64,000 nucleotides of DNA from Boswellia sacra (taxonomy: Eukaryota; Streptophyta; Magnoliopsida; Sapindales; Burseraceae), in the NCBI GenBank assembly GCA_013180625.2, contig SNVD02014019.1, positions 1 through 64,000 of the forward strand, in the 5' to 3' direction. The position numbers and the translations under genes were made by a program. This document shows positions 21,256-33,301 of this stretch, piece by piece (position 1 is the stretch's first letter; each line of letters begins with the position of its first letter). Below the pieces are notes generated by a model. It saw nothing but the letters and a program-made list of their open reading frames with translations. It was not told where the DNA came from and made no database searches.

Positions 21256-21399
21256 TCTTTTAGCCTTAATTTTTGCCTAAGTTGTTCTTTCGGGTTTTTA
21301 ACTTAGCGGGTTCATTTTTCTTCTCCTTTTTTTCTTTTTTAAGCTTTAATTTTTGCTAAGCTACTCTTTTAGGTTTTTGTCTTGGCAAGCTTGCCCTAA
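21256..21399 (+). repeat. Intronic minisatellite, left part, element D
   Basis: Units of the CCTAATTTTTGCCTAAG type, interrupted by the Athila insertion at 21400. The rest is at 32555-32768. TTGCCCTAA before and CCTAATTTTTGCC after the insertion rebuild one repeat unit. Confidence 0.8.
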
Positions 21400-22931
21400 T
21401 GACACATCCAAAAAAGGATTGTCTCCCAAGTATAGGAGTGTCAAAGTAATAAACCCAACAAGACCGAGGTCGATCCATGAGGAAAGAGATTTGGCAATAC
21501 AAACTGGAGGATGAGAAATATGATATGAATAATTCAAATAAATAATAAGATGATATTAACAAATAAAAGTAAATATTGTAGATGGTACAACCGACCATTT
21601 AAATGTAAAACAAAAATAAAAGGTGGTAAAACCATCCATAGAAATAGGTGGTAAAGCCTACCATAGCAAATAAAAGAACAACTTCACAAGTAATAAACGA
21701 GAATAATTAAAATACAGAAATAAAAAGAATTAGAACAATAATAATGAAAGCTAAGGTTAGAAGATCTGCCCTTGATATTTTAAATAAGGATAAACAACTC
21801 GATTATACTCAATTGAAATCTACATATCAAGGAGGTTCCAATCGAAAGATATGTCATTTATGCCCACTTTAGTCATATAAATTATATTTGTTTCATTACC
21901 AATATTTATACCACTTCTTGTAAATGGGTTCAAGCAACCAATGTGTCAATCACCATATATCTACAACAAATCAAGATTCCTAACTAGACTTGTGTTGGTA
22001 AGGAAGAACTATACGACGTCTAGAAAGGATCTAAGCATTTTATGTGCCAAGGATTGTCTACAATAGATCAAGACCTCCACTTTACGAGTAATGCCAAGAT
22101 TGATTAAGAAAATAAATATAAAATATATAAAATAAATAATAAAATATTATGATTATTAAGCATATATCAAAGGGTTAGAAAATCCTTATTCTTATATCAA
22201 GGGTTTCACCCTTTAACCTTAGCAAGAGAGAATTTAGCAAGACTATGCAAGAAAGAAAATAAATTGCAACAAAAAATGATTAATTAATAACATCAAAAGA
22301 ACAAAACATAAGAGAGAAAACACAATGTTAAGAGATCCCAACCTAGAGCCAATATGCCCCAATAGGTCACAATGCACCTCTATTTATAGATACATTTGAG
22401 GGCAAACTTATCAAATGAAAAAGGGACAAATGTAAAATATCTTATTGATAATTTGGATCATCGTGTGCATTGACTTTGATCACCAATTCTAACACCAAAA
22501 TATTTAGAATTTTGATCACATGTCTCCATGAAAGTTGTAGATATTTCTTTTAGATTTCTAGAACATCTTGATTCATACGATTTGGATATATATATATCAA
22601 TAGATATGGTAAAAAAATGGAGGCATGGTTAGGATGGGTCAAAACTACCCATTTTTGGTCCACTAGAAGCCTGAATTTCATGATGCTTATGAAATACAAT
22701 ATTGCAGATAATTTAATCAGCTTTTCAATAAATCAAGATTAGCACCATTCTGATTTATAAAAGGAAGGTATACCGATTTTACCAAACCTGTAACAAAATT
22801 GAAATTAAGATAAAGCAAATTCAAAAGATGCAAAGACTACAAAAATGCTTAAGTTGAGGAATTTAATGACACTATTAGTGCAATATGATGAATTAAGCTT
22901 TTATTAAATATACATGTTTAAGTGTTCATCA
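21400..22931 (-). repeat. 3' LTR of the Athila element
   Basis: 1532 bp. It contains a stretch of about 178 bp (near 21710-21885) that is absent from the 5' LTR, so one copy has suffered an indel since insertion; otherwise they align from end to end. Confidence 0.92.
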
Positions 22932-22943
22932 CACCCCCCGACC
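22932..22943 (-). other. Polypurine tract of the Athila element
   Basis: Minus strand reads GGTCGGGGGGTG directly before the LTR start TGATGAAC. Confidence 0.8.
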
Positions 22944-24245
22944 AGCTTGTTGCTAGTCCCTAGCAATTAGAGCGTTATTATTTAGCAGTGATTTATAGAA
23001 TTTTACATCTAAGGTGGTCATTATTGCACTCTCCTTGATTCTATCCAAGTAAACAAACTCTCAATTGATTTTTTTTTAAAGACTAATATACCCTTCAATC
23101 AAGACATTTACAAACCTTCTTTTTGTGTTTAGTCGACACATGACTATGGGGCTTTTTTAAAAAAAAAATCATATCGATTCTAATATTTGTCAAGGCCAAC
23201 ATCCTTAGGTAGGGGGCATTCATTCATCATCATTTTTGTTCTTTTTCTTTTTTGAAACAATGCATCTTTAACCCGTGTAGTGAGCCTTAGGCTAATGACT
23301 CCCAGACCAGTTGGCCTTAGGGCATTATGTGTTAAGACACCCTTACAAGCTTAATGACTCAAGTTACTGATGTTTTATTTTTACTTAGAAAATTGTAGAT
23401 AGTGCCATGTTCAATCCCCTTACGCTTTCTGCTTAATCTATGTAACGAGCTTTGGGCCAATAGCTCCCAAACCAGTTGGTCTTACGGTATTAGGTATTGA
23501 GGCACCCCTCAGGCTTAATTGCTTGAATTAAGGAGGCTACGAAACCAAACTTATCCACATTGTTTATTTGTTTTTTTTTTTTTTTTTTACTTTGCCTTCC
23601 TTTTGTTGTTATCTTAAACAAAACAAAAGAACTCAAATATTACAACATTTCAATTTGCAACTCACAATCAAGCATCAAGGTATGTGTGTGTGTAAAGAAA
23701 GGTTTATGAATGCTTGCTTAATGTGCACATGAGCAAACAGTTTATTAAATGATAAAGTTATGAGAGTTCATAGATTTGAATAACTAAAATGAAGTGAATA
23801 AGACAACCTTGTTATAACATTCAAAAATCAAAACTAAATAATATCAAGTTAGCTAAAATCAGTCTTCAAAAATGCAAAATCAAATCAAAATGACAAATTA
23901 GTTAGAATGGTTTTCAAGAGTTCAAAATGGCCCTCTTTGCTCTATCATTCCTGACCCAAAATGCATCTCAAGAGGAATTGAATTCCTTACACTGCCACTC
24001 CGAATCTAATTACTTACTCACTTTTTTTTTTTTTTGCAAAAAGTAAATATAACACACTTATGTCTACTATCCTTCCCCCCCCAACCAAATGAAACATTGT
24101 CCTCAATGTTTAATGTAGAGAGATAAAGTATAGAAGACATTACCTAAAGCTTCAGTTATTCAAAAGAGATGACCTAAAAGACATCTAAAATAAAATGCTA
24201 CAAATAAAGCAAAGGACAACAAAAATTATGAATGGAGCGTTAGAT
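22944..24245. other. Athila 3' noncoding region
   Basis: No coding sequence is seen. Two related segments about 165 bp apart (near 23268 and 23432) share GACTCCCAGACCAGTTGG-like and TTAGGCACCC-like blocks, an internal duplication. A T-run lies at 23567-23588. At 24075-24115 the minus strand has TTGAGGACAATGTTTCATTT followed by a G-run, a conserved feature of Athila-type elements after their coding region. Confidence 0.55.
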
Positions 24246-24905
24246 CTAATTTCCACTTTTTGTTGTGTCCTCTGACCAATTAATTTGAGTTGTTGCTGGG
24301 TCAAGGTCATAATCAACTGCTTGTAATTTTTTAAGCAGTTCCGTAACAGTTGTAGTAGAAACAAGGATCCGTCGTGCTAAGTGTGGGATAAAATTCTGTT
24401 CTACAGCTTTATCAACAAAATGTAATCAAGGATCAAAGAAATTATTAATATTCAACAAATCTATGGGTTTCTCATGGAGATTCAGTTGGGCCTAATAGGC
24501 AATTTGAAAATTTTTTTCAAAAGTACCAAAGCCACTTGGTAAAGCAATAAAGGCATCCAAATTGATAAGAATATATGCCATGCATTCATGCATAGATGAG
24601 ACCCTTAACTCTTGCCCAGTTGTTTTCCTAGTGATGCTTTCTACAGCTAAAGCTCTAGGAATAACACCTAAAACTTGACTACCTCCTAAGAGTGCAGCTA
24701 TTGACATACATGGTTACCTCCCCCATAAACCAAATGAATCTTTCTCTCAGCTAATAATCTACCAAGATAGTTTGCTGCTTCTACAAACTCTCCACTTTTC
24801 CATGTCGAGATCCACAGAATACACATATCTTTTGGATTTGACGGGTTAAGGTTCCCCCCATGTCTAAGAAACTCCCTAACTATGTGTGTGAAAATGAAGA
24901 ACAAG
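24246..24905 (-). pseudogene. LOG-like cytokinin-activating enzyme, captured gene copy
   Basis: LOG enzymes release free cytokinin from its riboside monophosphate. The minus strand gives almost the whole protein: ICVFCGS near the start, EFVEAANYLGRLLAERKI, the LVYGGG nucleotide-binding motif, GSQVLGVIPRALA, ELRVSSMHE, DAFIALPSGFGTFE (usual PGGxGTxxE, with the catalytic Glu region altered) and AVEQNFI, ending DPATTQINWSED and a stop at 24246-24248. There is a shift after CGSRHGK, another after YGGGN, and two internal stops (before AQLN and before LHF). No introns interrupt about 200 codons, although plant LOG genes have several, so it probably came from mRNA. It lies between integrase and 3' LTR, in element sense. 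Confidence 0.85.
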
Positions 24906-25089
24906 AGATGTCATATTTATGGAGTGCAATAAGATATTGTAATGATAACATCTATATGGATAGCCCGGCTCTTTATTGAAAAAGTTTAACAATAAGACAT
25001 AGAAATTCAAAAATGGCATATATATAAAAATTATAACATGCATGCATAATTCAACCGAAAGATGAAGACATAACAATTAAACAATGACA

Positions 25090-25622
25090 GTGCATATGCA
25101 TATATGCAGGTAGTTGTGACTGTTGCTCACATCTTCCTCTGGTTTTATGTCCAAAAACAGCTTAAACACCTTCTATGAGTTGGGGATATGCTTCTTATAC
25201 AATTTTCTTGTAAACTGACAAACAGGGTCGTTTTGAGTCAGATTCTCTAGATTGCATTGTGCATGCTTTTCTCTAAATTGGATCTATAGTTTCAAGATTT
25301 CACGTTGCACAATTTCACAAGAATGCATCTCAAGAGTCAATTAAATATTATCCAAAGACTCCCTACTCAGTCCATTCTTGATGAATTATAGCTTATCCTC
25401 TTGATTGTTAGACAAAAATCCCAAGGAGCGACAATGCTAGTTACAAGTCTATCTTGCACATTTGTGATAAACTTGAAACCTTTTTGCTCTTCGCTTTTTG
25501 GCGTAAGAGCTTTTTCCTAAACCTGGCATGTGAGAAACAAAACCATATAGAAATTCACTAGAGAATCAAATCTTCGCTTTAATTAGCCATCTTAAATCAG
25601 TAGGAATACCCTTACGCCTCAA
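25090..25622 (-). pseudogene. Degraded reading frame of unknown identity
   Basis: One minus-strand frame stays readable for about 175 codons, from an ATG near 25621 to about 25095, with seven or eight in-frame stops. It starts MLRRKGIPTDLRWLIKAKI and continues with YAKKRRAKRF, CRSLGFLSNNQED, LEMHSCEIVQREIL and LDIKPEEDV. The middle is basic, with several Cys residues. Stops are TGA, TAG and TAA where CGA, TGG, CAG or CAA would fit, the pattern of decay seen elsewhere here. I do not recognise the family. It may be an envelope-position gene of this Athila group or a second captured host gene next to LOG. Confidence 0.5.
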
Positions 25623-25846
25623 CATCCTTCGTCTTTCTGCTCGAACTTAATAAATTTTAAACAAATCATTTTGAGGAAGAGAGGGAAAATGTGTGTGCAG
25701 ATTCGAGAGAATAGTAACCATGTGAAGACAATGAGAGAAAAGAAAGGAAAATGAATGCAAGGTGAGCAACAGTTTAAGGAACTAAAAACCCGACTATAAA
25801 AGTCATGGAGTACCGTATCTGCCAATTGGCAGGGAAAAATAAATCC

Positions 25847-26990
25847 TTAAAAAGGATCTACTAAAGCAATAGACTCTTTATTTTGATCAAAATTTTCAAA
25901 AAATGGTTTTAATCGTTGTCTATTAACATTAAAAACATTACCATTCTTTGGGTTCTTAATTTCAACTGCTCCATGAGAGAAAACATTTTTAACAATGAAA
26001 GGTCCAGTCCAACGAGACCGAAGTTTATAAGGAAAGAAATGCAATCTTGAATCATATAAAAGAACTTTTTGTGAAGGTTCAAAAGATTTTTTAGCAATGA
26101 ATTTGTCATCAAATTTGTGTTAAATGTTTTAATGGCTTGATAAGCTTTATGCTCAATTTCCATAAGCAAGTGACAAGGTTTTCCAAAAACTAAGCTATAA
26201 GGAGACATACCCAATGATATTTTGAAAGCAGTTTGGTGGGCCTAAAGTGCATCATTAAGTCTTAGAGACCAATCTTTACGGTTTGGGTTAACTATTGTTT
26301 CTAAGATCTGTTTTATCTCCGTTTTAGCTAATTAAACTTGTCCACTTGTTTGTGGGTGATAAGGTGTAGAAACTTTATGGGTTATTCCATATTTCTTCAT
26401 TAGAGTTTAAAATGGTTTGTTACAAAAAATATGCACCCCTATCACTAATAATGGCTCAAGGAATTCCAAATCTACACAAGATATTCTCTTTCAAGAATTT
26501 GACAACTGTTTTGTGATCATTGTTTCAACATGGAATTGCCTCGACCCATTTTGAGACATAGTCTACTGCAACAACAATGCACACAAAACCAAATGATAGT
26601 AGGAAAGGTCCTGTAAAATTAAAACCCCAACAATAAAAAAATTCAATAACAAGAATGGGGTTCAAAGGCATCATGTTTCATTTTCAAATAGGTCCCAATT
26701 TTTGACAATTTTTACAAGTTTTACAAAATGCATGTGCATCTTTAAATAAGGTGGGCCAATAAAATTCACTTGGAAGATTTTAGCGGCTGTTTTTTTAGAT
26801 GAAAAGTGCCCTCCACGTGCTTCGGAATGACAAAAATTAATGACACTACTTGCCTCATTGTCGGGTATGCATCTTCTAATTATTTGGTGGGGACAATATT
26901 TGAATAGATATGGATCATCCTAATAAAAAAATTTCACTTTGGTTAAAAACTTCCTATTGTCTTGAGCACTCCAATGAGGTGGCATTTCTC
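25847..26990 (-). pseudogene. Athila integrase
   Basis: The HHCC zinc finger is still visible near 26740-26850 (CHSEARGGHF, then FCKTCKNCQK, in different frames). The core around 26300-26600 has VAVDYVSKWVEA and IISDRGAYF, retaining the first two Asp positions, but the third catalytic position (GQVE in relatives) is a stop. The C-terminal part reads GMSPYSLVFGKPCH, HKAYQAIK, then the RWTGPFIV element and a stop at 25847. At least two frameshifts and several stops separate these blocks. Confidence 0.85.
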
Positions 26991-28640
26991 CTGTTACAAG
27001 AAAATTTGCAATGTTAGCAAACCAAGATACTGTAGCAGCTAAGAATAAAAATTCATCAAGAAAAGAGTCATTGATAGGTGAGGTTTCAATTGATGTCTCT
27101 GTCGTTAATCTTGACAGATGATCTGCAATGACATTTTTAGCTCCTTTCTTATCCTTTATTTTTCATATTGAATTCTTGGAGCAATAAGATCCATCGTATT
27201 AATCTAGGTTTTGCATCCTAGTTAGACATTGAATATCTCACAGCAGCATGATCAATGTAAACAATAGTTAGGGAACCAATTAAATAAGATCAAAATTTGT
27301 CCAGTGCAAACACTACTACGAGTAGTTCTTTTTCAATTATTATGTCATTCATTTGTGTATCATTTAAATCCTACTTGTATAACATATCACATAAGGCTTA
27401 CCTTCTCTTCTTTGTCCTAAGATGGCACCAATAGCATAATCGTTTGCATCGCACGTCAATTCAAAAGGCAAGGACCAATCAGGAGATTGGATAATTAGAG
27501 CAGTTGTCAAAAGTTCAATTAACTTATCAAATGCATTTAAGATTCTTGAGTCCATTCAAAAGAAGTGTCTTTTATTAAAAGGTTACAATGAGGTTTAGAT
27601 ATAACACTAAAATTTCTTGTGAGCCTCCTATAAAATCCAGCATACCCTAAGAATGAACAGACCTCCTTGACTGTTTTTGGTGGAGGCAAATAGGAAATCA
27701 ATTCCACTTTTGCTTTATCCACTTCAATTTCCTTAGAAGACACCACATGACCTAAAACAATCCCTGAGGTAACTAGATAATGACATTTTTCCCAATTGAA
27801 AATAAGACCTTTTTCTTCACACCTTTTTAGGACTTTTTCTAAGTTTTCAAGACAATTATCAAACAAGTTTTCAAAGACAGTTAAATTATCCATGAAAACT
27901 TCTAAACAATGCTCAATATGCATCTTTGAAAAGTAGCTAGAGCATTACAAAGCTCAAAAGGCATCCTTCTAAATGCAAAAGTGCCAAAGGGCCATGTGAA
28001 TATGGTTTTTTCTTAGTCTTCAAGTCCAATAGGAATTTGGTAATAGCCTGAGTAGCCATCAAGAAAGTAGTAGTAGGAATGCCTGCCACTTATTCTAAAA
28101 TTTGGTCAAGAAATGGTAAAAGAAAATGGTCTTTTCTAGTGACAGCATTTAATTTTCTATAGTTAATGGACATCCTCCAACTAGATGAGACTCAGGTTGG
28201 CAATGATTCACCCTTTTCATTTTTGACTATTATAATCCCAGATTTCTTTGGTACTACTTGTGTAGGGCTTACCCACTTACTATTCGAAATAGGGTAGATA
28301 TCAAGTAGTTTAAGAACTTCAGCCCTAATAATCTCTTTCATATGAGGATTTAATCTTCTTTGAGGTTGTTGGGATATTTTGGCTTTTTCTACTAAATGTA
28401 TTATGTGTACAAATCAAAGGGTTAATGCCTTTTATGTCTTTTAAAGTCCACCCAATTGCATTTTTATGCCTTTAAGTACTTCTATCAACTTACCTTGTTG
28501 CTCGCTTGTGAGGGATGAAGAAATTACCATCGGATTCGTCTGATTCTCCCCAAGATATGCGTACTTAAATCCTTCAGTAAAGGCTTCAGTTTTAACTTGG
28601 GAGCTTCCTCTTCCTTGCTTCATTCATTTGTCCCAATTTT
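26991..28640 (-). pseudogene. Athila reverse transcriptase and RNase H
   Basis: The N-terminal part lies at 28441-28640, including SSSLTSEQQGKL. The palm core at 27537-27923 carries EVFMDNLTVF: the usual Asp-Asp pair is Asp-Asn, which should abolish polymerase activity. It continues with GIVLGHVVSSKEIEVD and PPPKTVKEVCSFLGYAGFYR, family hallmarks. RNase H follows at 27100-27555 with FELTCDANDYAIGAILGQRR, retaining the first acidic residue. Stops break the frame between 27924 and 28440. Confidence 0.88.
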
Positions 28641-28675
28641 TCAAATCGTGGTTTTGAGCCTTTATTTTTCATTAC

Positions 28676-29330
28676 CTATGTACAATCCAGTAAGAAACAC
28701 ATATTAGAAAGATCAGGCTCTAGTTGCATACTCGATTCTAATGAATTGACTAAACAGGTTTCCAACGGTTCAGAAAAACTCCGGATGTGGTGTTCCACAA
28801 TAGTTTCAGTCATATTAGCTTCCTCAATTTTGTCATCTTCTTTATGTGGCTGTTTGCACATATTAAAAATGGTAAGCTCCAATGTCATGTCCCCAAATGA
28901 TAGCTTCATGACTTTGTTCTTGCAATTAATCAAAGCATAAGAGGTAGCTAAAAACGGACGCCCTAAATTGACAAGAATTGAATTACATACTTCCACTGGT
29001 TATGTATCCAAGACGATAAAATCCACTGCGTAAATGAATTTATTAACCTGAACTAACACATCTTCTACTACTCCTCTTGGCACTTTAATTGATCTATTAG
29101 TAAGCAAAAGTGTCATAGAAGTCAGTTTTAACTCACCTAAATTGAGTTTCTGAAAAACCAAGTATGGAAGCAAATCCACACAAGCGCCAAGATCAAATAA
29201 AGCTTGTTCAATTTTATGATCTCTAATAATACATGAAATTGTAGGACAACCACGATCCTTATATTTCACAGCATTATTATATTGAAGAATAACACTTACT
29301 TGTTAAGTTAAAAAAGCCTTCTTTTTCGTA
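28676..29330 (-). pseudogene. Athila aspartic protease
   Basis: Two blocks in neighbouring frames. The first (29000-29269) has QALFDLGACVDLLPY; relatives have the active site as CDLGAS. The second (28676-28996) has ILVNLGRPFLATSYALI and VMKLSFGDMTLEL, the flap and C-terminal region. The frame is interrupted near 28997. The protease would have cut the gag-pol polyprotein. Confidence 0.85.
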
Positions 29331-31020
29331 TTCAATTTTTTTTTATAGTACACAAATCTTTCAAAATTTTTGCATAAGAAGGTACCTATTTGATCACATC
29401 TAGCAAGGGAATATTGACCATTACTTGTTTGAAAATTTCTTAAATTTCATAATTGTGGTTTGGTGTCTTTTGACTATGCTTGAGGAAATAGAGGCACAGG
29501 TGGAAATTTGGTTCCTTCTTCACTGGGTGTCGATTTGGTAACCTCTTCCTTACCCTTAGAGGTCGATTCATCTTCTTTCTCATAAGGTTTAGGAATATGT
29601 TTTTCAACAACCTTACCCTTTCAAAGGGTCATGACTGATTTGGCTTGGTCCATGTAATTACTGTTTCAACTGCTCACACCTGAATTAGATTGATCTTTGG
29701 GATTTTGCAATGTTTGGGAAGGAAATTTCCCTTTTTCATGGATACTAAATGTGGAAGCTAATTTTGCAAGAGTGTCTATCAAATTTGCTAATGTTTGAGC
29801 AATTTGACTATTAATGGCCTCTTGCTTTGCAATGAATGAATGCAATGTTTCTTCAAGGTCCTTCCTAGAAGGAGGGACATAGGATGTATGATCATGAGAA
29901 TTTTGAAAATTTTGATGTGTTTGAAAAGGGACTTGTGAAGATTATGCATGATTGTCATTTTTTCAACTAAAATTCGGATGATTTCTCCAACTAGGATTGT
30001 AGGTTTGTGAGTATGGATTGTGCCTTTTGAAAGTGTTTAAGGCATTGGCTTGTTCATGTAGACATTCCCTAAAAGCAAGCAAAGTTGGGCAATTATCGGT
30101 AGGATGGTCATTAGCATTACAATATAACAGACAATTTCTTCAACAGAATTCAATTGACCACCCTTTTTCATTTTTAAAGCCTCAACTTTTCTAGATTGGG
30201 ACGCATATTTGGCTTGAAGGTCATGGTCTTCCCTAAGGTTATATCTGCGTCTACTGGATGTCAAGGGTGGGGCTTTGCTTAGCACCTTATAGGCGCCAAC
30301 AGTATCCCAATTTTAAGCATTTTTTGCCAATGAGTCTAGGTAGTCAATTACTTGCTAAGGGTCTTTATCTCCAAATTGTCTGTTATACATTAGCTCTACT
30401 AGTTGCATGTCTTAAGGTGTTAACCCTTCATAAAAGTATGCAACTAATATCCAAGTTTCAAAGCCGTGATGAGGACAGGTGTTAAGTAATTCTTTATACA
30501 TATTCCAACATTGGTAAACAGTTTCTCCTAGTTTTTGAGTGGTGATTTGCCTTTTAAGAGAATTTGTTCCATGGGAAGGAAAAGAAATTTAAAAAATTGT
30601 TGTTTCATCTCATCCCATGAACAAATGGAACTTGACCTCAAATTTTGTAGCCATGTTCTAGCTTTATCTTTTAAAGACAAAAGAAAAAGCTTTAATCTAA
30701 TGGTGTTTATGCTACAATGTGGGTCAATGTACGAGTTACTTCTTCAAAGTTTCTTAAATGTGAATATGGGTTCTCCATATTGAGGCCATTAAGGTGAGTA
30801 AAAGTTGAACGAAACAAGATTTGAAATTGAAATAGATTGCATCAAGAGGAGAAACTAAACAAGATGGTGCACTAGTCCTCACCGGATTCATGTAATCTCT
30901 AAGGGTTCTTGGTTGGTTTTGGTCATTTTTTTGGGAACAATTGTCTCATTCATCTGTGAGTCTCTCAACTAGATTATTGGCCATGTTTTGTGGGGAAGCT
31001 GATGTTTTTCTAACAAGTCT
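29331..31020 (-). pseudogene. Athila gag
   Basis: The decayed gag occupies the region between protease and primer site. The best piece, 30037-30285, is basic and reads SSRRRYNLREDHDLQ and KVEALKMKKGGQLNS, placed before the Cys-rich segment as in relatives. Further upstream, 30400-31000 keeps broken blocks resembling the capsid-like part (for example CPHHGFE and FYEGL in one frame). Many stops and frameshifts are present; no start is assigned with confidence, though an ATG lies near 30985. Confidence 0.7.
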
Positions 31021-31160
31021 GCCACTAGATGTGCCTGACCAGATTTTCATGCAATCTTAAAAGAGAAAAGAAAAAAAAAAGATGAACACGCAACAATAGA
31101 AAAAATTAAGATTTAAAATGAGAAAAGAGAACACTTATAATTTTGCATGCCAAATTTTAC

Positions 31161-31180
31161 CTTCCCAGGCAACGGCGCCA
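31161..31180 (-). other. Primer binding site of the Athila element (tRNA-Asp)
   Basis: Minus strand reads TGGCGCCGTTGCCTGGGAAG, complementary to the 3' end of plant tRNA-Asp with one change, six bases inside the 5' LTR. This primer type is characteristic of Athila. Confidence 0.85.
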
Positions 31181-31186
31181 AAAACT

Positions 31187-32549
31187 TGACACATCCAAAA
31201 AATGATTATCTCCCAAGTATAGGAGTGTTAAAGTAATAAACCTGGCAAGACCAGGGTCGATCCAAGAGGAAAGAGATTTAGCGGTACAAACTAAAGGATG
31301 GGAAATATGATATGAATAATTCAAATAAATAACAAGATGATATTAACAAATAAAATTAAAGATGGTAGGTGGTACAATCGACCACTCAAATGTAAAACAA
31401 AAATAAAAGGTGGTAAAACCATCCATGGAAATAGGTGGTAAAACCTACCATAGCAAATGAAAGAACAATTCACAAGCAATAATGAATTATATTTGTTTCA
31501 TTACCAATTTTATACCACTTCTTCTAAATGAGTTCAAGCATCTAATATGTCAATCACCATATGTCTACAACAAATCAAAGTTCTTAACTAGACTTGTGTT
31601 GATAAGGAAGAACCATACGATGTCTAGAACGGATCCAAGGATTTGATGTGCCAAGGATTGTCTACAATAAATCAAGATCTCCATTACAAGTAGTGTCAAG
31701 ATTGATTAAGAAAATAAATATAAAACATATAAAATAAATAACAAAAGATTATGATTATTAAGCACATATCAAAGGGTTATAAAATCCTTATTCTCATATC
31801 GAAGGTTTCACCCTTTCACTTTAGCAAGAGAGAATGTAGCAAGACATTATGTAAGAAAAAAAATAAATTGCAAGAAGAAAATGATTTATTAATAACATAA
31901 AAAAAAACACAAAAGAGAAAATACAATGTTAAGAGATCCAAGCCAAGAGCCAAGATGCCCCAATGGGCCATAATGCACCTCTATTTGTAGATATATTAGA
32001 GGGCAAACTTGTGAAATTACAAAGGGACAATTGTAAAATATCTTGTCGACAATTTCAATCATCATCTGCACCAACTTTGACCACCGATTTTGGCACCGAA
32101 ATATTTAGAATTCTTATCACATATCTCTATGAAAGTTGTAGATATTTCTCTCAGATTTCTATTACATCTTGATTCATATGATTTGGATACGTATATCAAG
32201 AGATATGGTCAAAATATGGAGGCATGGTAAGGCTAGGTTGAAACTACATATGGGTTCACTTCAAGCCCCTTTTTGGTCCACTAGAAGCTCGAATTTCATG
32301 ATGCTTATGAAATGCAATCTTGTAGATAATTTAATCAGCTTTCCAACAAATCAAGATTTGCACCATTTTGATCTATATAGAAAGTTATGCCCATTTTACC
32401 AAACCTATAACAAAAATTGAAATTAAGATGAAGCTAATTCAAAAGATACAAAGATTATAAAAATGCTTAAGTTGAGGAATTTAATGACACTATTAGTGAA
32501 ATATAATGAATTAAGCTCTTATTAAACATACATATTTAAGTGTTCATCA
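31187..32549 (-). repeat. 5' LTR of the Athila element
   Basis: 1363 bp, shorter than the 3' LTR by one deletion of about 178 bp near 31476. Ends match the 3' LTR and the CCTAA duplication follows at 32550. Confidence 0.92.
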
Positions 32550-32554
32550 CCTAA

Positions 32555-32722
32555 TTTTTGCCTGAGCTGCCCTTTCGGGTTTTTAACTCAGCAAGCTTTT
32601 TTCTATTCTTTTTCTGTCCTAACTTTTGCCTAAGTTGCCCTTTTGGATTTTCAACTTAGCGAGCTTACCTTAATTTTTGCCTAAGCTGCCTTTCAAATTT
32701 CCTACTTAGCAAGCTTTTTTCT

Positions 32723-32767
<45 letters not shown>

Positions 32768-32768
32768 G
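32555..32768 (+). repeat. Intronic minisatellite, right part, element D
   Basis: Continuation of the interrupted array; ends in a (TC)n microsatellite (about 32718-32764) and the splice acceptor TTAG at 32765-32768. Confidence 0.8.
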
Positions 32769-33301
32769 ATTTGGCTACAAGAGAGGTTGTCCATTCTAGC
32801 ACTGCCTGAGGGAGATATTTTTCCCTTATAGTTCTCAACTTCATACAAAGAGGAGACTTCAAAGGCATACTTCGTAGGTTGATTGGCTTTGAGTCATTCT
32901 GAATACTCAAATCTGTTAGTACTATCCATGGTCGAGTTTGGAGCACGTGACAGTCGAGACCTATATCGCGTGCATGCCTCTAGCGGGTTTCACCCATAGT
33001 TCATTCTATTACCTTGCCAGACTACGTTGATAGTATGGATTCAAATAGAGGATCATGGACTCACCGACTGTATTCAAACTTCGGAGACTATTTGCTCACT
33101 ATCTAGAGTGTGTGAGGGATTCTTGGCCATATCAGGCCATTAAGAAGAATCTGTTCCGTGATCCTGACTTCGAGACAGATGACTGATACAAGGGTTGGCG
33201 TGACCTATCAGGCTTCCATTCTTGATCTTACTGTTCAAGCCAGACAGTGTCGTGAGCGATACGGCAAGCCTATTCATAGTTCGATAAAGAAATAGAGGTG
33301 A
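32769..33301 (+). pseudogene. Antisense gene 2 (DUF7745-like), exon 2, element D
   Basis: Begins at the acceptor with ATTTGGCTACAAGAGAGG, as in element A. Readable landmarks include GFTHSSFY, YVDSMDSNRGSW and, near the end, CRERYGKP and a short basic tail. A strong codon run is visible in three frames, so small indels have broken it. The tail stop is near 33301 and the integrase stop of the pol strand lies 215 bp further right, so the two genes converge tail to tail. Confidence 0.55.

Larger units (their letters stand above)
21400..32549 (-). mobile_element. Athila-lineage Ty3/gypsy retrotransposon with captured genes
   Basis: Complete minus-strand element of 11,150 bp flanked by a perfect 5-bp duplication CCTAA (21395-21399 and 32550-32554). 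LTRs begin TGATGAACAC and end GGATGTGTCA on the minus strand, the primer site is complementary to tRNA-Asp, and the polypurine tract GGTCGGGGGGTG abuts the 3' LTR. Order in element sense: gag, protease, reverse transcriptase, RNase H, integrase, an unidentified degraded frame, a LOG-like gene copy, then a noncoding 3' region. An envelope-like gene, often found here in Athila, is not recognised. All genes carry stops or lost catalytic residues. Confidence 0.93.

Noticed and set aside
24246..24905. A working host LOG gene
   Set aside because: Two frameshifts, two stops, no introns, and a position inside a retrotransposon.
32665..32946. Arg/Glu dipeptide-rich minus-strand frame
   Set aside because: Produced by a (TC)n microsatellite and antisense to exon 2 of the second antisense gene.
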